In this document: piece after piece, positions 55,500 to 64,000 of the stretch
Layout of the letters: every line of letters starts with the position of its first letter
Position numbering within the stretch: position 1 is the first letter of the stretch
Assembly: GCA_947646735.1 (NCBI GenBank)
Contig: CANTFK010000182.1
Coordinates: 124,001 to 188,000, forward strand
Length of the DNA stretch: 64,000 nt
From: Peronospora farinosa
Lineage: Eukaryota > Oomycota > Peronosporomycetes > Peronosporales > Peronosporaceae
Reading direction: 5' to 3'
Translations under genes and position numbers: made by a program
Notes under the pieces: generated by a model
The model's input: the letters and a program-made list of their open reading frames with translations, nothing else
The model's database searches: none
What the model was told of the DNA's origin: nothing

Positions 55500-56756
55500 T
55501 CACAACACAAGAGAACATTCCTCCAAGATGTTCATTGTTTCCAGTGTGGGTCGACGAGTGGATGTATATGACGAACTATCCCCCATAAGCTCTTCGCAAA
55601 GAATAAGCGAGGCGTCGCTCTTGGAGGCTTCTGCAATGCACTGCGCGCAGAAGACGAGCTTTTTTTCGTTCACCTTGCTTTTGTTGTGGCTCGACACGAC
55701 GCACACTTGCTTCTTGACACAACAGCGTTTACATGCCCACTCAGCACAGCAAGCACAAACTCGAGGCCTTGAGCGCAAGAACCCGCCCAAACTAAGGTTA
55801 CATACACGACAGCGTGTGCCAGATTGAACGCGAGGACGAGCATTTTGTTGTATTACGGTGATACCCCTTGACGACGTTGAACTGGAACTTTGACTGGTGC
55901 TAGCAAAAGAGTCTCGTCCTGTTCGCATGCGCATCCACCATACAAGCTTTTTCATCTGCGCACATTCAACGTATCGAGCCATCGAAAGCCATTGCGTTGA
56001 AATAGTATGCAATGACATGTTGTTAAGCAATCCATTCATCGAACGAAAATCAAAGTATCCGCGCGTATAACACTCGACAAGCGTCGAGGATTTCTGACGG
56101 AAAAAGGTGCATGCTGACATATTGGCTCGCTCAACGCCGTAATTCTGAAACATCGGTAGTTGTGCAAAATCAAGCGAATGGATAAGGTGAAAACCCACGG
56201 GTTCACCGTAATCATTGGACACCAGTCCAGTTGCTTCAATACACGTATAGTCACGAGGCTCGGACAGTGAGTAATAACGCCAAGTGACATTGAGCGTATG
56301 GAAAGGGTCGTCCGAAGTTGGGCTTTCGACACAAGAAAGAATCTTGCTATTCACGACACCATCTTGCACAAACTTGGATCGTGCTCGCATTGAATCGGTG
56401 CTCATTGCAATGGACGCGTACATGACGTCGTTCAAATTACCTGCTACAGTTCCGAGCATTAAGAGCGATGACATTTTTGCCTGGTCTGGGTGACTAGCAT
56501 CAGCTTGTGGACTATTTCCACTTGGCAGTAAATGCTGTGGTTGAAATTCCTTGAACACCCTCATCCCGTCTTTTCGTTGCACTTCTCGCCAAACTCTCGA
56601 GTCTGGGAATCGATCCCTTGTCAACTGTAGTTGTTTTTGCAGCATTAGGTTTGTTTCTAATAAACACACCGAAAGCTCCAAGATTGTCTTGATATCTTGA
56701 TTTGATAACTCAAGTCTTGGTAGCGCCTGTGCCATTAAATCGTCCTTGGACATCAT
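55500..56756 (-). CDS. START-like/FYVE-like zinc finger protein A
   Basis: Intronless, 418 aa. Residues about 50-265 resemble a START lipid-binding domain as found in the large oomycete START/FYVE family: SRVWREVQRKDGMRVFKEF, MLGTVAGNLNDVMYASIA, VTWRYYSLSEPRDYTCIEAT, GFHLIHSLDFAQLP, STLVECYTRGYFDFRSMNG. A Ser-rich spacer (280-305) precedes a FYVE-like finger (about 315-375): CRVCNLSLGGF, RVCACCAEWACKRCC, VFCAQC. The FYVE R(R/K)HHCR core is not conserved, so PI3P binding is uncertain. Likely a membrane or lipid adaptor. Convergent with SHMT and tandem with a broken paralog at 57481-58729. Confidence 0.82.
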   Translation of the reverse strand: MMSKDDLMAQALPRLELSNQDIKTILELSVCLLETNLMLQKQLQLTRDRFPDSRVWREVQRKDGMRVFKEFQPQHLLPSGNSPQADASHPDQAKMSSLLMLGTVAGNLNDVMYASIAMSTDSMRARSKFVQDGVVNSKILSCVESPTSDDPFHTLNVTWRYYSLSEPRDYTCIEATGLVSNDYGEPVGFHLIHSLDFAQLPMFQNYGVERANMSACTFFRQKSSTLVECYTRGYFDFRSMNGLLNNMSLHTISTQWLSMARYVECAQMKKLVWWMRMRTGRDSFASTSQSSSSTSSRGITVIQQNARPRVQSGTRCRVCNLSLGGFLRSRPRVCACCAEWACKRCCVKKQVCVVSSHNKSKVNEKKLVFCAQCIAEASKSDASLILCEELMGDSSSYTSTRRPTLETMNILEECSLVL

Positions 56757-57480
56757 GGATAGTTATAAAATGCTCTCAGTACCAGGTCTTTGATCTCTTG
56801 ATAAATGTGACTTGGAAATTATACTGAACTTAGCGGGTACTGAGCTAAGCTTCAGAACTGACGACAGGACAAGAAATTGTACACTACATGAACGCAATTA
56901 CGTCTTTTTCCTGACAAAAAAGCCCTTTATTTAATACAATAGGCGCAATCCCTTACATTTGGCACATCCCGTCCTATGCTCAGCGCCTATGAATGGCTGA
57001 TCCATTCATTGCCCAAGAGTATCGTCTGCATTCTATTCATTATCAACAACAAGCAACTCACTGATACTATAAGCAATCAAAGCGCCAATTGCTTATCAAT
57101 AAGCCTGAGTATTAAAGTGCCTTAACGTGAATTGTGCCTAAGCAAGTAGATTGCCATACTGTAGCACCACTATTCGCAGCATTATTTTTCCTTTTTTCGT
57201 ATGTACTTGGAACCACGTCCATTGATATCGTGGTTCTCTCTATTGCATTAACAGTTAATTATGCAGCACAACTGAACACGTCTCTGTCTTCAACTCTACG
57301 CTTACACACTGCAGCGATATATTCGTGATTGTCCATTACATTAGGACAATCAGTTTTGTGCAGACTCTTTCTCTTGGTCTACTACGCACCATCTTTTTTT
57401 TACTGACTGTAGAGACCACGAAGCGCTCTTGCATTCTTGTGTCTTGGTGATATTGTGCTCATCTGGAAACAAAGGCACTC
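56757..57480. other. Intergenic between the two START/FYVE-like paralogs
   Basis: 724 bp; an ORF at 57134-57328 has a hydrophobic start but no RXLR-type or other known motif. Nothing else recognised. Confidence 0.5.
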
Positions 57481-58729
57481 TTACCAGCTATGCTGTGTGG
57501 GTGGTGCAGTCGCGATAAAGTCGTCACGTACCAAAGCACCAGCTTTGCTGCGCATGGCGCCGGCCACACAGTGTTTACAGAAATTCTTTTTGCTTTCTCG
57601 AGCACGTTGTCTAGTTCTTGAAAATAGGCACAATGTTTCCTTGATACTGCACCGCGAACACACGTCTTGATCGCAGGCCTGGCAAACGCGACGGGAGGCG
57701 CCTAGAAAACGGAAACTCTTGCAGCACAACTTACAGCACGGAGCCAATATTCTTGACAGCTCTCGCGGAGGAGGTAGCAGCATAGTGGAGTCGCCAAAGC
57801 TGGATGTAGAGCTAGGCATGGATTGAGATGGAAAGAGAGCGCTGTTTTTATATAGTCCGTCGCCGCTGTCGCTCTCACTGCAGTCAGAGCTGACAGGCCC
57901 TTTGACACAGTTCACTAGCCGAGCAAGCTTCATGCTTTGAGCGTATGAAATGAGCTTGGCACATGACAACCATTGTAATGCAATCGTGTGCGTCGAGATG
58001 GAGTTGAGCATGGCATTGGTTGTATCCAAGTCGTAGAAGCCTCGTGCGTAACACTCGACGAGAGTAGCTGTTTTTGACGGAATATCCAACATACCGACAT
58101 ATTGACTCGAGCGATTCCTTTGTGCTCATAGCTGGGGAGTACATCGAAGCCCACGGAATGAATGAGGTGGTAGGTGACTCGCTCGCCTCGATCAGTATTG
58201 CTCCAGCCAGCAACGTCCAGACAAACATAGTCTCGAGGTTCAGACAGCGTGCAGTAGCGCCACGTCACATTGAGGAGTGCAACGGATCTGCCATTGAAGG
58301 CTCAATGATCCGAGCCAGCACTTTGGAGGCGACAACGCCATCGTTAATAAACTTGGACTTGGTCAGCATCGCCTCGGTTGAGGACGCCGCCGTGGCGTAC
58401 AATAAGTCGTCAAGACTGCCCTTGACGGTCCCCACCAGTAACAAGGATGGAGGCACCTTTGCAGTCTTCACGTTGCTATTCCCAGTAGCTGCCTGAGACG
58501 TGATCTGCTGCCGTTGTTGACGAGTGCTTTCCTTGAAAACTCGTATCCCCTCACGTCTTTGAATAGCGGCCCATGATCGAGAATCCGGGTGGCCATCATT
58601 CGTGACTGCCAGATCGCTATATTGGTCTAGGTTTTGCTGTAAAAGAGTAGCTGCAAGCTTCTGCACCAATTTCTCATCGTTCCGCTCGAGCTCCAGCGTA
58701 GGCACGATGATGCCGCTTTTGTGGAGCAT
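57481..58729 (-). pseudogene. START-like/FYVE-like paralog B with two frameshifts
   Basis: The same architecture as the gene at 55500-56756: SRSWAAIQRREGIRVFKES, LLVGTVKGSLDDLLYATA, TWRYCTLSEPRDYVCLDVAG, YHLIHSVGFDVLP, ATLVECYARGFYDLDTTNAM, then a zinc finger (CKLCCKSFRFLG, RVCQACDQDVCSRCSIK, FCKHCVAG). Three frames are needed: 58729-58265, 58268 to about 58085, and about 58092-57481. Both breaks look like one-base events, one near 58270 and one in a run of five A near 58085. Protein identity to paralog A is moderate. Either a recent pseudogene or sequencing/assembly errors, since the flanking frames have stayed open and conserved. Confidence 0.8.
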
Positions 58730-59415
58730 CACGTTCGTCTCGTAATGTTGCCTCTTGAATCGTACTAAACCTATAGGACGCGCGAACTACTTTCGCTCGT
58801 GGGTAGCAGACGTTTCAGTAAGTGAGCCTTGGATGGCCCGTCCTAGGTGGATGCAGATATGAGGACGGCATATCTGTCTGAACTGGAACGTAAGCGAAGC
58901 GTTGGGCAATGATAGCACCGTAGCATCTACTATGGTATGCTGGATATTCGTGCTGGATCACACTCTCCATCCATTTGCCGTGAAAGTCAAGTAGGGAGCG
59001 TGCCGACTGGACAGCTTTGACTCACTGCAAGGATCACCTAGGTCGTTTGTACATACTATCCTGCGAGTGCCTTGCACTTTACTGTCGTCAAGTCGAACAG
59101 AACTCATCTCGCGTACAAAGTAATATATCATTTCAACACGCTAGTGTTGTGCTTCATTCATGTTGCGCTCTATACTAGACACATTGTTTTCAAATGGTTG
59201 TCGCTAACATTTTGTCAGAACATTTAGCATTACCCTTGACGTCTCTATGGTCCTAAGAAATAGAATTCTTTCAAAGAAAGTATCGTACTGTGATCATTTC
59301 GATGTACGATACTTCTCTCCATGACTCACGAAGCTTGAGGCGGGGAAGTGCATTAAATCTTGCAAGACGCGTATACGCTTTTCAAAGACAAGATCGTAGT
59401 ATCAAGAGGTCCAGG
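58730..59415. other. Intergenic, nothing recognised
   Basis: 686 bp upstream of the paralog B start and left of copia element E; no conserved ORF or RNA gene seen. Confidence 0.5.
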
Positions 59416-59668
59416 TGTTAGAAAAAGGCACGGTTGAAGTTACAGTTGAGGAAACGGCTGACGACTTAGGAAGGCGTTCGAGGATCAGTTGAGCGATTGA
59501 TTGGACAGGTGCGTGGATGGGTGATTGATTGGACAAGAGTGATGGAGAACAAGAACAACTAGTCCATCATGCTAGCACGAAAAAGATAACACTAATAACA
59601 ATGTCAGAATCCTTTTATCACAGTGCCGCCGACTTCCTCTCTACAGCTTGCATCATGGCAAGCGAACA
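59416..59668 (+). repeat. 5' LTR of copia element E (inferred)
   Basis: Starts TGTTAGAAAA and ends AGCGAACA directly before the primer-binding site, i.e. TG...CA, 253 bp. The right end is well supported by the primer-binding site; the left end is a guess because the 3' LTR is outside the window. Confidence 0.55.
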
Positions 59669-59680
59669 GGTTATGAGCCC
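59669..59680 (+). other. Half-tRNA(iMet)-type primer-binding site containing the gag start codon
   Basis: GGTTATGAGCCC, complementary to the anticodon arm of initiator tRNA-Met, identical to the site of element D. The in-frame ATG of gag (59673-59675) is the complement of the CAU anticodon. Confidence 0.7.
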
Positions 59681-61451
59681 AAGACGGGAAGCAAACGACG
59701 ACACCAACGTGGCACAGGCGCCGCCGGCAACCGGTCACGAAAGGGCCGCGGCCGCGCCTGCTACGGTCGTCTCTCCTACCGCTCACGCAAGGAGCCCGGA
59801 GCCTGACGCACTGGAGAGGGTCCTCAAGATGCTCACGGGCATGGACTTGCGAATGCAGAAGATAGAAGCATCCCAAGCACGCATGGACGAAGACGAGCGC
59901 ATGCGTGGCGCTCACGAGAGCGAGCTGTTCCGATCAGAGCTCGGGGCGGACTTCGCAGGGCGACTCCACGGCGGCGCAATGGAGCTTGAGGACTTGCACG
60001 ATCGGCAGTCTCAGCAGCAATTGCGGCGTGCACCAGCGCGGCTCGAAGACCTACGGATGCGAGCGAGAGAGCAGCTGCAGAAGCGTGCTGATCCGTTGCC
60101 TCAGCCGCCTGCCCCATTGCCACCATACCAGCCGGCACCAGTGCCTCAGACGATGCCGGCAGCTCCAGGGCAGCCAGTACAGCAGCAGCAACAAGTGATG
60201 CCGATGCAGTATCGCACTCCGGATGCCAGGCAGCGCAAGCTGGCGATCCGCAAGTTCGATGGCACTGAGGTGTACGTTGGACTCGGGTCCGGCTTCTTCG
60301 ACTGGGGCAAGACGTTTTGGCGCCAGGTCGACATGGCACAGGAGTCTTGCGGTTTCCTGTGGAGCGAGAATGTGAAGACTGACGTGCTCGGGCAGTACCT
60401 CACTGGCACTGCCGAGCGGTATTTCAGCAAGCAGGTCGACACGTGGTGGGCCGTGCTGCCTACATTGCAGTACGTGATGCAGCGCATGCTGGACACGTTC
60501 AAGACGACGATAACCGCCGCTCAAGCGATGAAACTCTTCACGGCGAAGAAAGAAAGCAAGAGATCCTGGCCAGAACACTACTTGTATCTGGTCGCTGTCA
60601 GCGACGCTGCGGGCGGCGCTGAGCAGCAGGTTCTGGACAACATCGTGCGCTACGCCTCGTCTGAGCTGTCTACAATACTCATGGCGAAGTACCAGACGCA
60701 CCGCACCGACTACCTCGTGCACGCGGAAGAGCTCGCGCACTTCGCGCAAGCAATCGAGATGGAAGCTAGATCAGGAAGATCCTTCGGGAAGGAGGTCGTC
60801 GCGCACGTGGACGAGTCCGTGTCGCGCAAGGAGACACGCACTTGCCACGGGTGTGGGAAGGTCGGCCATCTAAAGAAGGACTGTCGCAGCAAGAAGAATG
60901 ACGACAAGAAGAGGGGCAGAGGCCCAAAAGACGGCGGCAGCATCACGCTAGCTGTTGGTGAAGGAAGAGGTCGCAACGGCTCGCGCTCCACCGGTCAAAG
61001 CCTGGCGATGGCGATTGGTGACGACAGCGATGACGAAGATGACGACTGGATACTCGATAGCGGTTCCAGACGACACCTTGTGAACGACGCAACCCTGCTG
61101 CGCGACGCGAGGGACTGCGATCAAGAGTGCCACTTGGCAGATGGGGAGACCATCAAGTTAACGCAAGTCGGAAGCGTCGTGCTGACTGTGCTCGCGAGAG
61201 GACAGCAGCAAGATGTGACGCTGAAGGACGTGTATCTGGCGCCCGAGTTATCGCGCAACATCATGTCCTACGGTAAGCTCGAGATCAAGGTTATGGGCTC
61301 GTCTACGACGGCGAGTCGCGCGTGTTGGCACGACGCAGCAATGGCCAAGTCGCGTTCGATGTGGCGATGGACCACAATGTGCTCTACGTCCAGACAGTTG
61401 CAGCGGCTCGCGAGCGACGAGCGCCTAGAGAAGCGCTCATGGCGATCCTGA
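59673..61451 (+). CDS. Gag-protease of copia element E
   Basis: The open frame extends left to 59529 without an ATG, and an in-frame ATG at 59601 lies inside the inferred LTR; the start chosen is 59673 ([10 protein letters not shown]). Gag has an Ala/Pro/Gln-rich front, the capsid part ([36 protein letters not shown]), and one zinc knuckle [14 protein letters not shown] near 60842 that binds RNA. The protease motif is [14 protein letters not shown] near 61050 (DSGS). Near 61291 the family reading moves to another frame (…LEIK then GYGLVYDG), consistent with loss of one G; the last 50 codons of this frame are then not part of the protein. Confidence 0.82.
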   Translation: MSPRREANDDTNVAQAPPATGHERAAAAPATVVSPTAHARSPEPDALERVLKMLTGMDLRMQKIEASQARMDEDERMRGAHESELFRSELGADFAGRLHGGAMELEDLHDRQSQQQLRRAPARLEDLRMRAREQLQKRADPLPQPPAPLPPYQPAPVPQTMPAAPGQPVQQQQQVMPMQYRTPDARQRKLAIRKFDGTEVYVGLGSGFFDWGKTFWRQVDMAQESCGFLWSENVKTDVLGQYLTGTAERYFSKQVDTWWAVLPTLQYVMQRMLDTFKTTITAAQAMKLFTAKKESKRSWPEHYLYLVAVSDAAGGAEQQVLDNIVRYASSELSTILMAKYQTHRTDYLVHAEELAHFAQAIEMEARSGRSFGKEVVAHVDESVSRKETRTCHGCGKVGHLKKDCRSKKNDDKKRGRGPKDGGSITLAVGEGRGRNGSRSTGQSLAMAIGDDSDDEDDDWILDSGSRRHLVNDATLLRDARDCDQECHLADGETIKLTQVGSVVLTVLARGQQQDVTLKDVYLAPELSRNIMSYGKLEIKVMGSSTTASRACWHDAAMAKSRSMWRWTTMCSTSRQLQRLASDERLEKRSWRS

Positions 61452-62476
61452 CGAGCCAGGCAGCTCCGGAAGAACCCGAGTCGGACACGCAAAGCGGCTC
61501 GCTGCTGCACTTCCACCAAAGGCTTGGGCATCTCGCGTACGACACCGTCGAGCGTATGGCGAGAGACCCCGCGTCCGGCATCGTGCTAACGGATCGCAAG
61601 CGCCCGACGTGCATCTCTTGCGCACAGGGCAAGCAAACAAGGAACGTGCAGTCGAAGAAGGACACTGGATCAAACTCGCCGATCGACAGAGTTGGCGGGG
61701 TGATCTGCTCAGGCCTCAAGGGTCCGATGACCCCGAAGGATCGATTGCACAATCGTTACCTTGTCAACTTTGTCGATCATAAGTCGAACTACTGTCGCGT
61801 CTTCCTGGCGCCTACAAAGGACAAGGCGGCCAAGAAGTTTGAGCACTTCCTCGCGTTCTTTGAGCGCCAGTTCGACTGCCGGATCCACGTGCTACGCACT
61901 GATGGCGGCGACGAATACGCGAATGTAGACCTCTTCTGCAAGCGAACGGGCGTCGCGCGGCAGATCAGCGAGGCGAGGAATCAGACGTCAAACGGCAAGG
62001 CCGAGCGCATGCACAGGACGATCCTGAACATGGCGCGCAGCATGATCTTTGCCAGCCGACTGCCATTGACGTTTTGGGGCGATGCGGTTGAGTACGCGGC
62101 GTACATCCTCAACCGCAGCCCAACGAGCGCGAATGCGAAGCGCGCGTCGCCGATTGAGGTAATGACGAAGCAAGTGCCGGATCTGCGCGACATCGTCGCC
62201 TTTGGCTCTATCTGCTTGGTCTACCGTGACCCAGGCAAGAACTCGCTCGCGCAGCGCGCACAAGTCGGCGTGATCATTGGGCGGAGCGACGAGACTAAGG
62301 GCTTTCGCGTCTTCCTCCAAATGGAGTACAAGATCACGATCACGCAGCATGTGCGCAACATCGAGACGCTCAGCGCAGAGAAGAATGGTCAGCTGCAGCG
62401 CGCGCTCGAGTATGTATACTCATGCCGTGGAGACAGCGGCAACAACAACAAAAAACAAAGAGTCGCCGGCTGCTGA
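61322..62476 (+). CDS. Integrase of copia element E
   Basis: 384 codons in a frame overlapping the end of gag-protease. The pre-integrase motif [20 protein letters not shown] and [11 protein letters not shown] supply the HHCC module. The core shows [12 protein letters not shown] (first Asp in NFVD), [11 protein letters not shown] (second Asp) and [11 protein letters not shown] (Glu), followed by [20 protein letters not shown]. The first Asp environment is VNFVDH, as in copia. After about 62400 the family reading again changes frame, so the final residues ([16 protein letters not shown]) are unlikely to be native. It inserts element DNA into the host genome. Confidence 0.82.
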   Translation: MLARRSNGQVAFDVAMDHNVLYVQTVAAARERRAPREALMAILTSQAAPEEPESDTQSGSLLHFHQRLGHLAYDTVERMARDPASGIVLTDRKRPTCISCAQGKQTRNVQSKKDTGSNSPIDRVGGVICSGLKGPMTPKDRLHNRYLVNFVDHKSNYCRVFLAPTKDKAAKKFEHFLAFFERQFDCRIHVLRTDGGDEYANVDLFCKRTGVARQISEARNQTSNGKAERMHRTILNMARSMIFASRLPLTFWGDAVEYAAYILNRSPTSANAKRASPIEVMTKQVPDLRDIVAFGSICLVYRDPGKNSLAQRAQVGVIIGRSDETKGFRVFLQMEYKITITQHVRNIETLSAEKNGQLQRALEYVYSCRGDSGNNNKKQRVAGC

Positions 62477-62619
62477 CGATGCCGCATCGCCGACGATACG
62501 CATCGGCAAGAAGAAATCGAAGTCGTGGACACGCGCGGCTCACCGGACGCGCGGCGCTACCAAGGCGGCCGCCGATCAGGAGGAGCCAGCTGGCGACGAC
62601 AGCGTGGTGGCTCATGTGT

Positions 62620-64000
62620 ATGAGTGCGATCCCAAGGAACTACGGAGAAGCGCTACGCAGCACTAAGCGTGAAGGCTGGGAAAAGGCCATGCGCGAAGAG
62701 CTCCAAGCCCTAGAAGACAATGGCGTGTGGCGCTTGATCAAGCGACCTCCAGGCAGCAACACTCTGCACACGAAGTGGGTTTTCAAGACCAAGACCGACG
62801 CGCACGGTGAGATAGAGCGCTTGAAGGCTCGACTGGTCGCCTGCGGCAACGAGCAAGTTTTTGGGGTCGACTACCAGCTTACATTTGCGGCTGTCATGGA
62901 CATGTCGACCGTGAAGGTGATCTTGGTGGTTGCGGCGATATGGGGTGTCCCAGCAAAGCATGGCGACATCCCCAACGCGTATGTCAAGGCTGACAAGGAA
63001 GCGCACTTGGAAATACTACTCCAGGTGCCGCAGGCAATGACAATCGATCAAGACGCGCTCAAGATGGTAGGCGCAGCGACAAAGAAGGAAGTAGTGCTGC
63101 AGCTACGAAAGAGCCTGTACGGCCTCAAGCAGGCTGGCCGACTCTGGAGCCAGCTCCTGCACGCTCGACTGCTCGAAGCCGGCTTCCGGCAATGTATTTC
63201 CGACATGTGTCTATACTACCAAGTCGAGGGTGGACAGTTGGTCATCGTGGGCGTCTACGTCGACGATCTACTTGCTACCGGCACGGACGCTGCAGCCGTC
63301 GACCGATTCTTCGTCAAGCTCGGCAGCTTGTCGATCAAGGACCTCGGCACCGTTAGCAAGTTCCTCGGCATGCGTGTCACGATTGATAACAGTGGCGGCT
63401 ACGTGCTTGACCAGGCCGAGGCGATCGGCGAGCTCCTGCGTGAGCATGGGCTCGAGGATGCAAACCCGACGAAAGCACCAATTGGGGCTGACTGCTACGA
63501 CGTGCTACCAGATGACAGCGCGCTGCTCACCGAGACTAAGGTGCAGAAGGCGCCAACAATCAAGACGTTCCAGTCCCTCGTCGGCAGTCTTCTGTGGATC
63601 GCGCGTTGCACACGGCCGGAAATTGCGTTCGCCGTGCACAAGGCGACGCGTCAGACTCATCAGCCGCGAATCCACGATATGAAGCTTGCCAAACGCATCG
63701 CGCGGTACCTGAAGGGGACGCGGGACTACAAGCTTCGGATGAAACCAGCGAAGCACCTCGACGGCAAGATCCAGCTCGAGGCGTACTCGGACGCCGATTT
63801 TGCGGCGGAAAAGAGTGACAGAAAGTCCTTGACTGGCGGCATCATCCGCCTGAACGGCATGCCGGTCAGCTGGACGTCGAAGAAGCAAGGCGGCGTCTCG
63901 CTCTCGACGATGGAAGCGGAGTTCGTCGCTGCATCGGAGCAGGCGCGCGAGCTTCTTGGTATCAGGGAGATGCTAACCGAGATCGGTAAGCCGCCGGCGC
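62620..64000 (+). CDS. Reverse transcriptase/RNase H of copia element E (partial, runs off the window)
   Basis: Open from ATG 62620 to the last base without a stop. RT motifs: WEKAMREELQALEDNGVW, TLHTKWVFKTK, KARLVACGNEQ, RKSLYGLKQAGRLW, and the catalytic GVYVDDLLATG near 63250 (YVDD). Further: KFLGMRVTI, SLVGSLLWIARCTRPEIAFA. RNase H shows EAYSDADFAAEKSDRKS and SLSTMEAEFVAASE, supplying the acidic residues. One usual motif is changed (HGDIPNAYVKAD where copia has H.DVK.AFL.G). The frame is well preserved, so it may be functional, but its link to integrase needs a frame change near 62600. Confidence 0.85.
   Translation, partial: MSAIPRNYGEALRSTKREGWEKAMREELQALEDNGVWRLIKRPPGSNTLHTKWVFKTKTDAHGEIERLKARLVACGNEQVFGVDYQLTFAAVMDMSTVKVILVVAAIWGVPAKHGDIPNAYVKADKEAHLEILLQVPQAMTIDQDALKMVGAATKKEVVLQLRKSLYGLKQAGRLWSQLLHARLLEAGFRQCISDMCLYYQVEGGQLVIVGVYVDDLLATGTDAAAVDRFFVKLGSLSIKDLGTVSKFLGMRVTIDNSGGYVLDQAEAIGELLREHGLEDANPTKAPIGADCYDVLPDDSALLTETKVQKAPTIKTFQSLVGSLLWIARCTRPEIAFAVHKATRQTHQPRIHDMKLAKRIARYLKGTRDYKLRMKPAKHLDGKIQLEAYSDADFAAEKSDRKSLTGGIIRLNGMPVSWTSKKQGGVSLSTMEAEFVAASEQARELLGIREMLTEIGKPPA

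Larger units (their letters stand above)
59416..64000 (+). mobile_element. Ty1/copia element E, GC-rich, right end outside window
   Basis: LTR 59416-59668, primer-binding site 59669-59680, gag-protease 59673-61451, integrase 61322-62476, reverse transcriptase/RNase H from 62620 to the window end. The domain order gag-PR-IN-RT-RH is copia. The coding part is clearly richer in G and C (CGC, GCG, GAC codons) than the neighbouring genes, which points to a separate origin or different mutation history. Domains are long and well preserved and only a few single-base shifts separate them, so the copy is young. Confidence 0.9.

Noticed and set aside
57134..57328. Small ORF with a hydrophobic N-terminus, considered as a secreted effector
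   Set aside because: No RXLR/dEER or LFLAK motif, no signal cleavage site that stands out, and a hydrophobic second half.
59604..60749. Long - strand ORFs opposite copia gag (e.g. 60749-60051, 232 aa)
   Set aside because: Shadow frames caused by high GC content; no coiled coil and no family motif, unlike the Ty3 antisense ORFs.

Overview
The window comes from an oomycete-type stramenopile nuclear genome (Peronosporales-like, i.e. Phytophthora or a downy mildew; the exact species cannot be told). The evidence is: a giant intronless 1,3-beta-glucan synthase carrying a C-terminal 12-helix MFS domain; tandem START/FYVE-like proteins; a nuclear protein with a short basic domain that I know from stramenopiles; short GT-AG introns of about 65-120 bp; and several Ty3/gypsy chromoviruses and Ty1/copia elements.

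Layout. 1-8.4 kb is a graveyard of Ty3/gypsy pieces: archaeal-type RNase H, integrase, two chromodomain tails, one LTR, a gag-like ORF and two antisense coiled-coil ORFs. 8.95-11.13 kb holds a DNAJC11-like gene with an apparent frameshift. 12.03-12.42 kb is a truncated copy of the ENY2/Sus1 gene, cut by the LTR of a nearly complete Ty3 element (12.42-20.58 kb). That element is followed by a second, truncated copy sharing its LTR (to 20.9 kb), then a decayed reverse-strand copia element (20.9-24.9 kb). The intact ENY2 gene lies at 26.0-26.6 kb (- strand), divergent from a NIPP1/PPP1R8 gene (27.1-28.4 kb). The glucan synthase-MFS gene fills 29.1-35.8 kb (- strand), followed by a 3.3-kb gene-poor stretch.

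From 39 to 58.7 kb the window is gene-dense: a nuclear basic protein, a BED-like zinc finger/SDR fusion, a CDPK-like kinase, a PDZ-like protein, an SNF1/AMPK catalytic subunit, phosphatidylserine synthase (base exchange), cystathionine beta-synthase, serine hydroxymethyltransferase and two START/FYVE-like paralogs (one frameshifted). From 59.4 kb to the end is a GC-rich copia element, cut by the window edge.

Genes that may work together: three adjacent enzymes (PTDSS, CBS, SHMT) all use L-serine, and CBS and SHMT share a 236-bp divergent promoter. Exon structures were built by hand from splice signals, reading frame and family conservation; no transcript data were available. The least ordinary signals are the recurrent antisense coiled-coil ORFs in the Ty3 elements, the copia primer-binding site that contains the gag start codon, the hairpin-packed Ty3 LTR, and the zinc finger-SDR and glucan synthase-MFS fusions.
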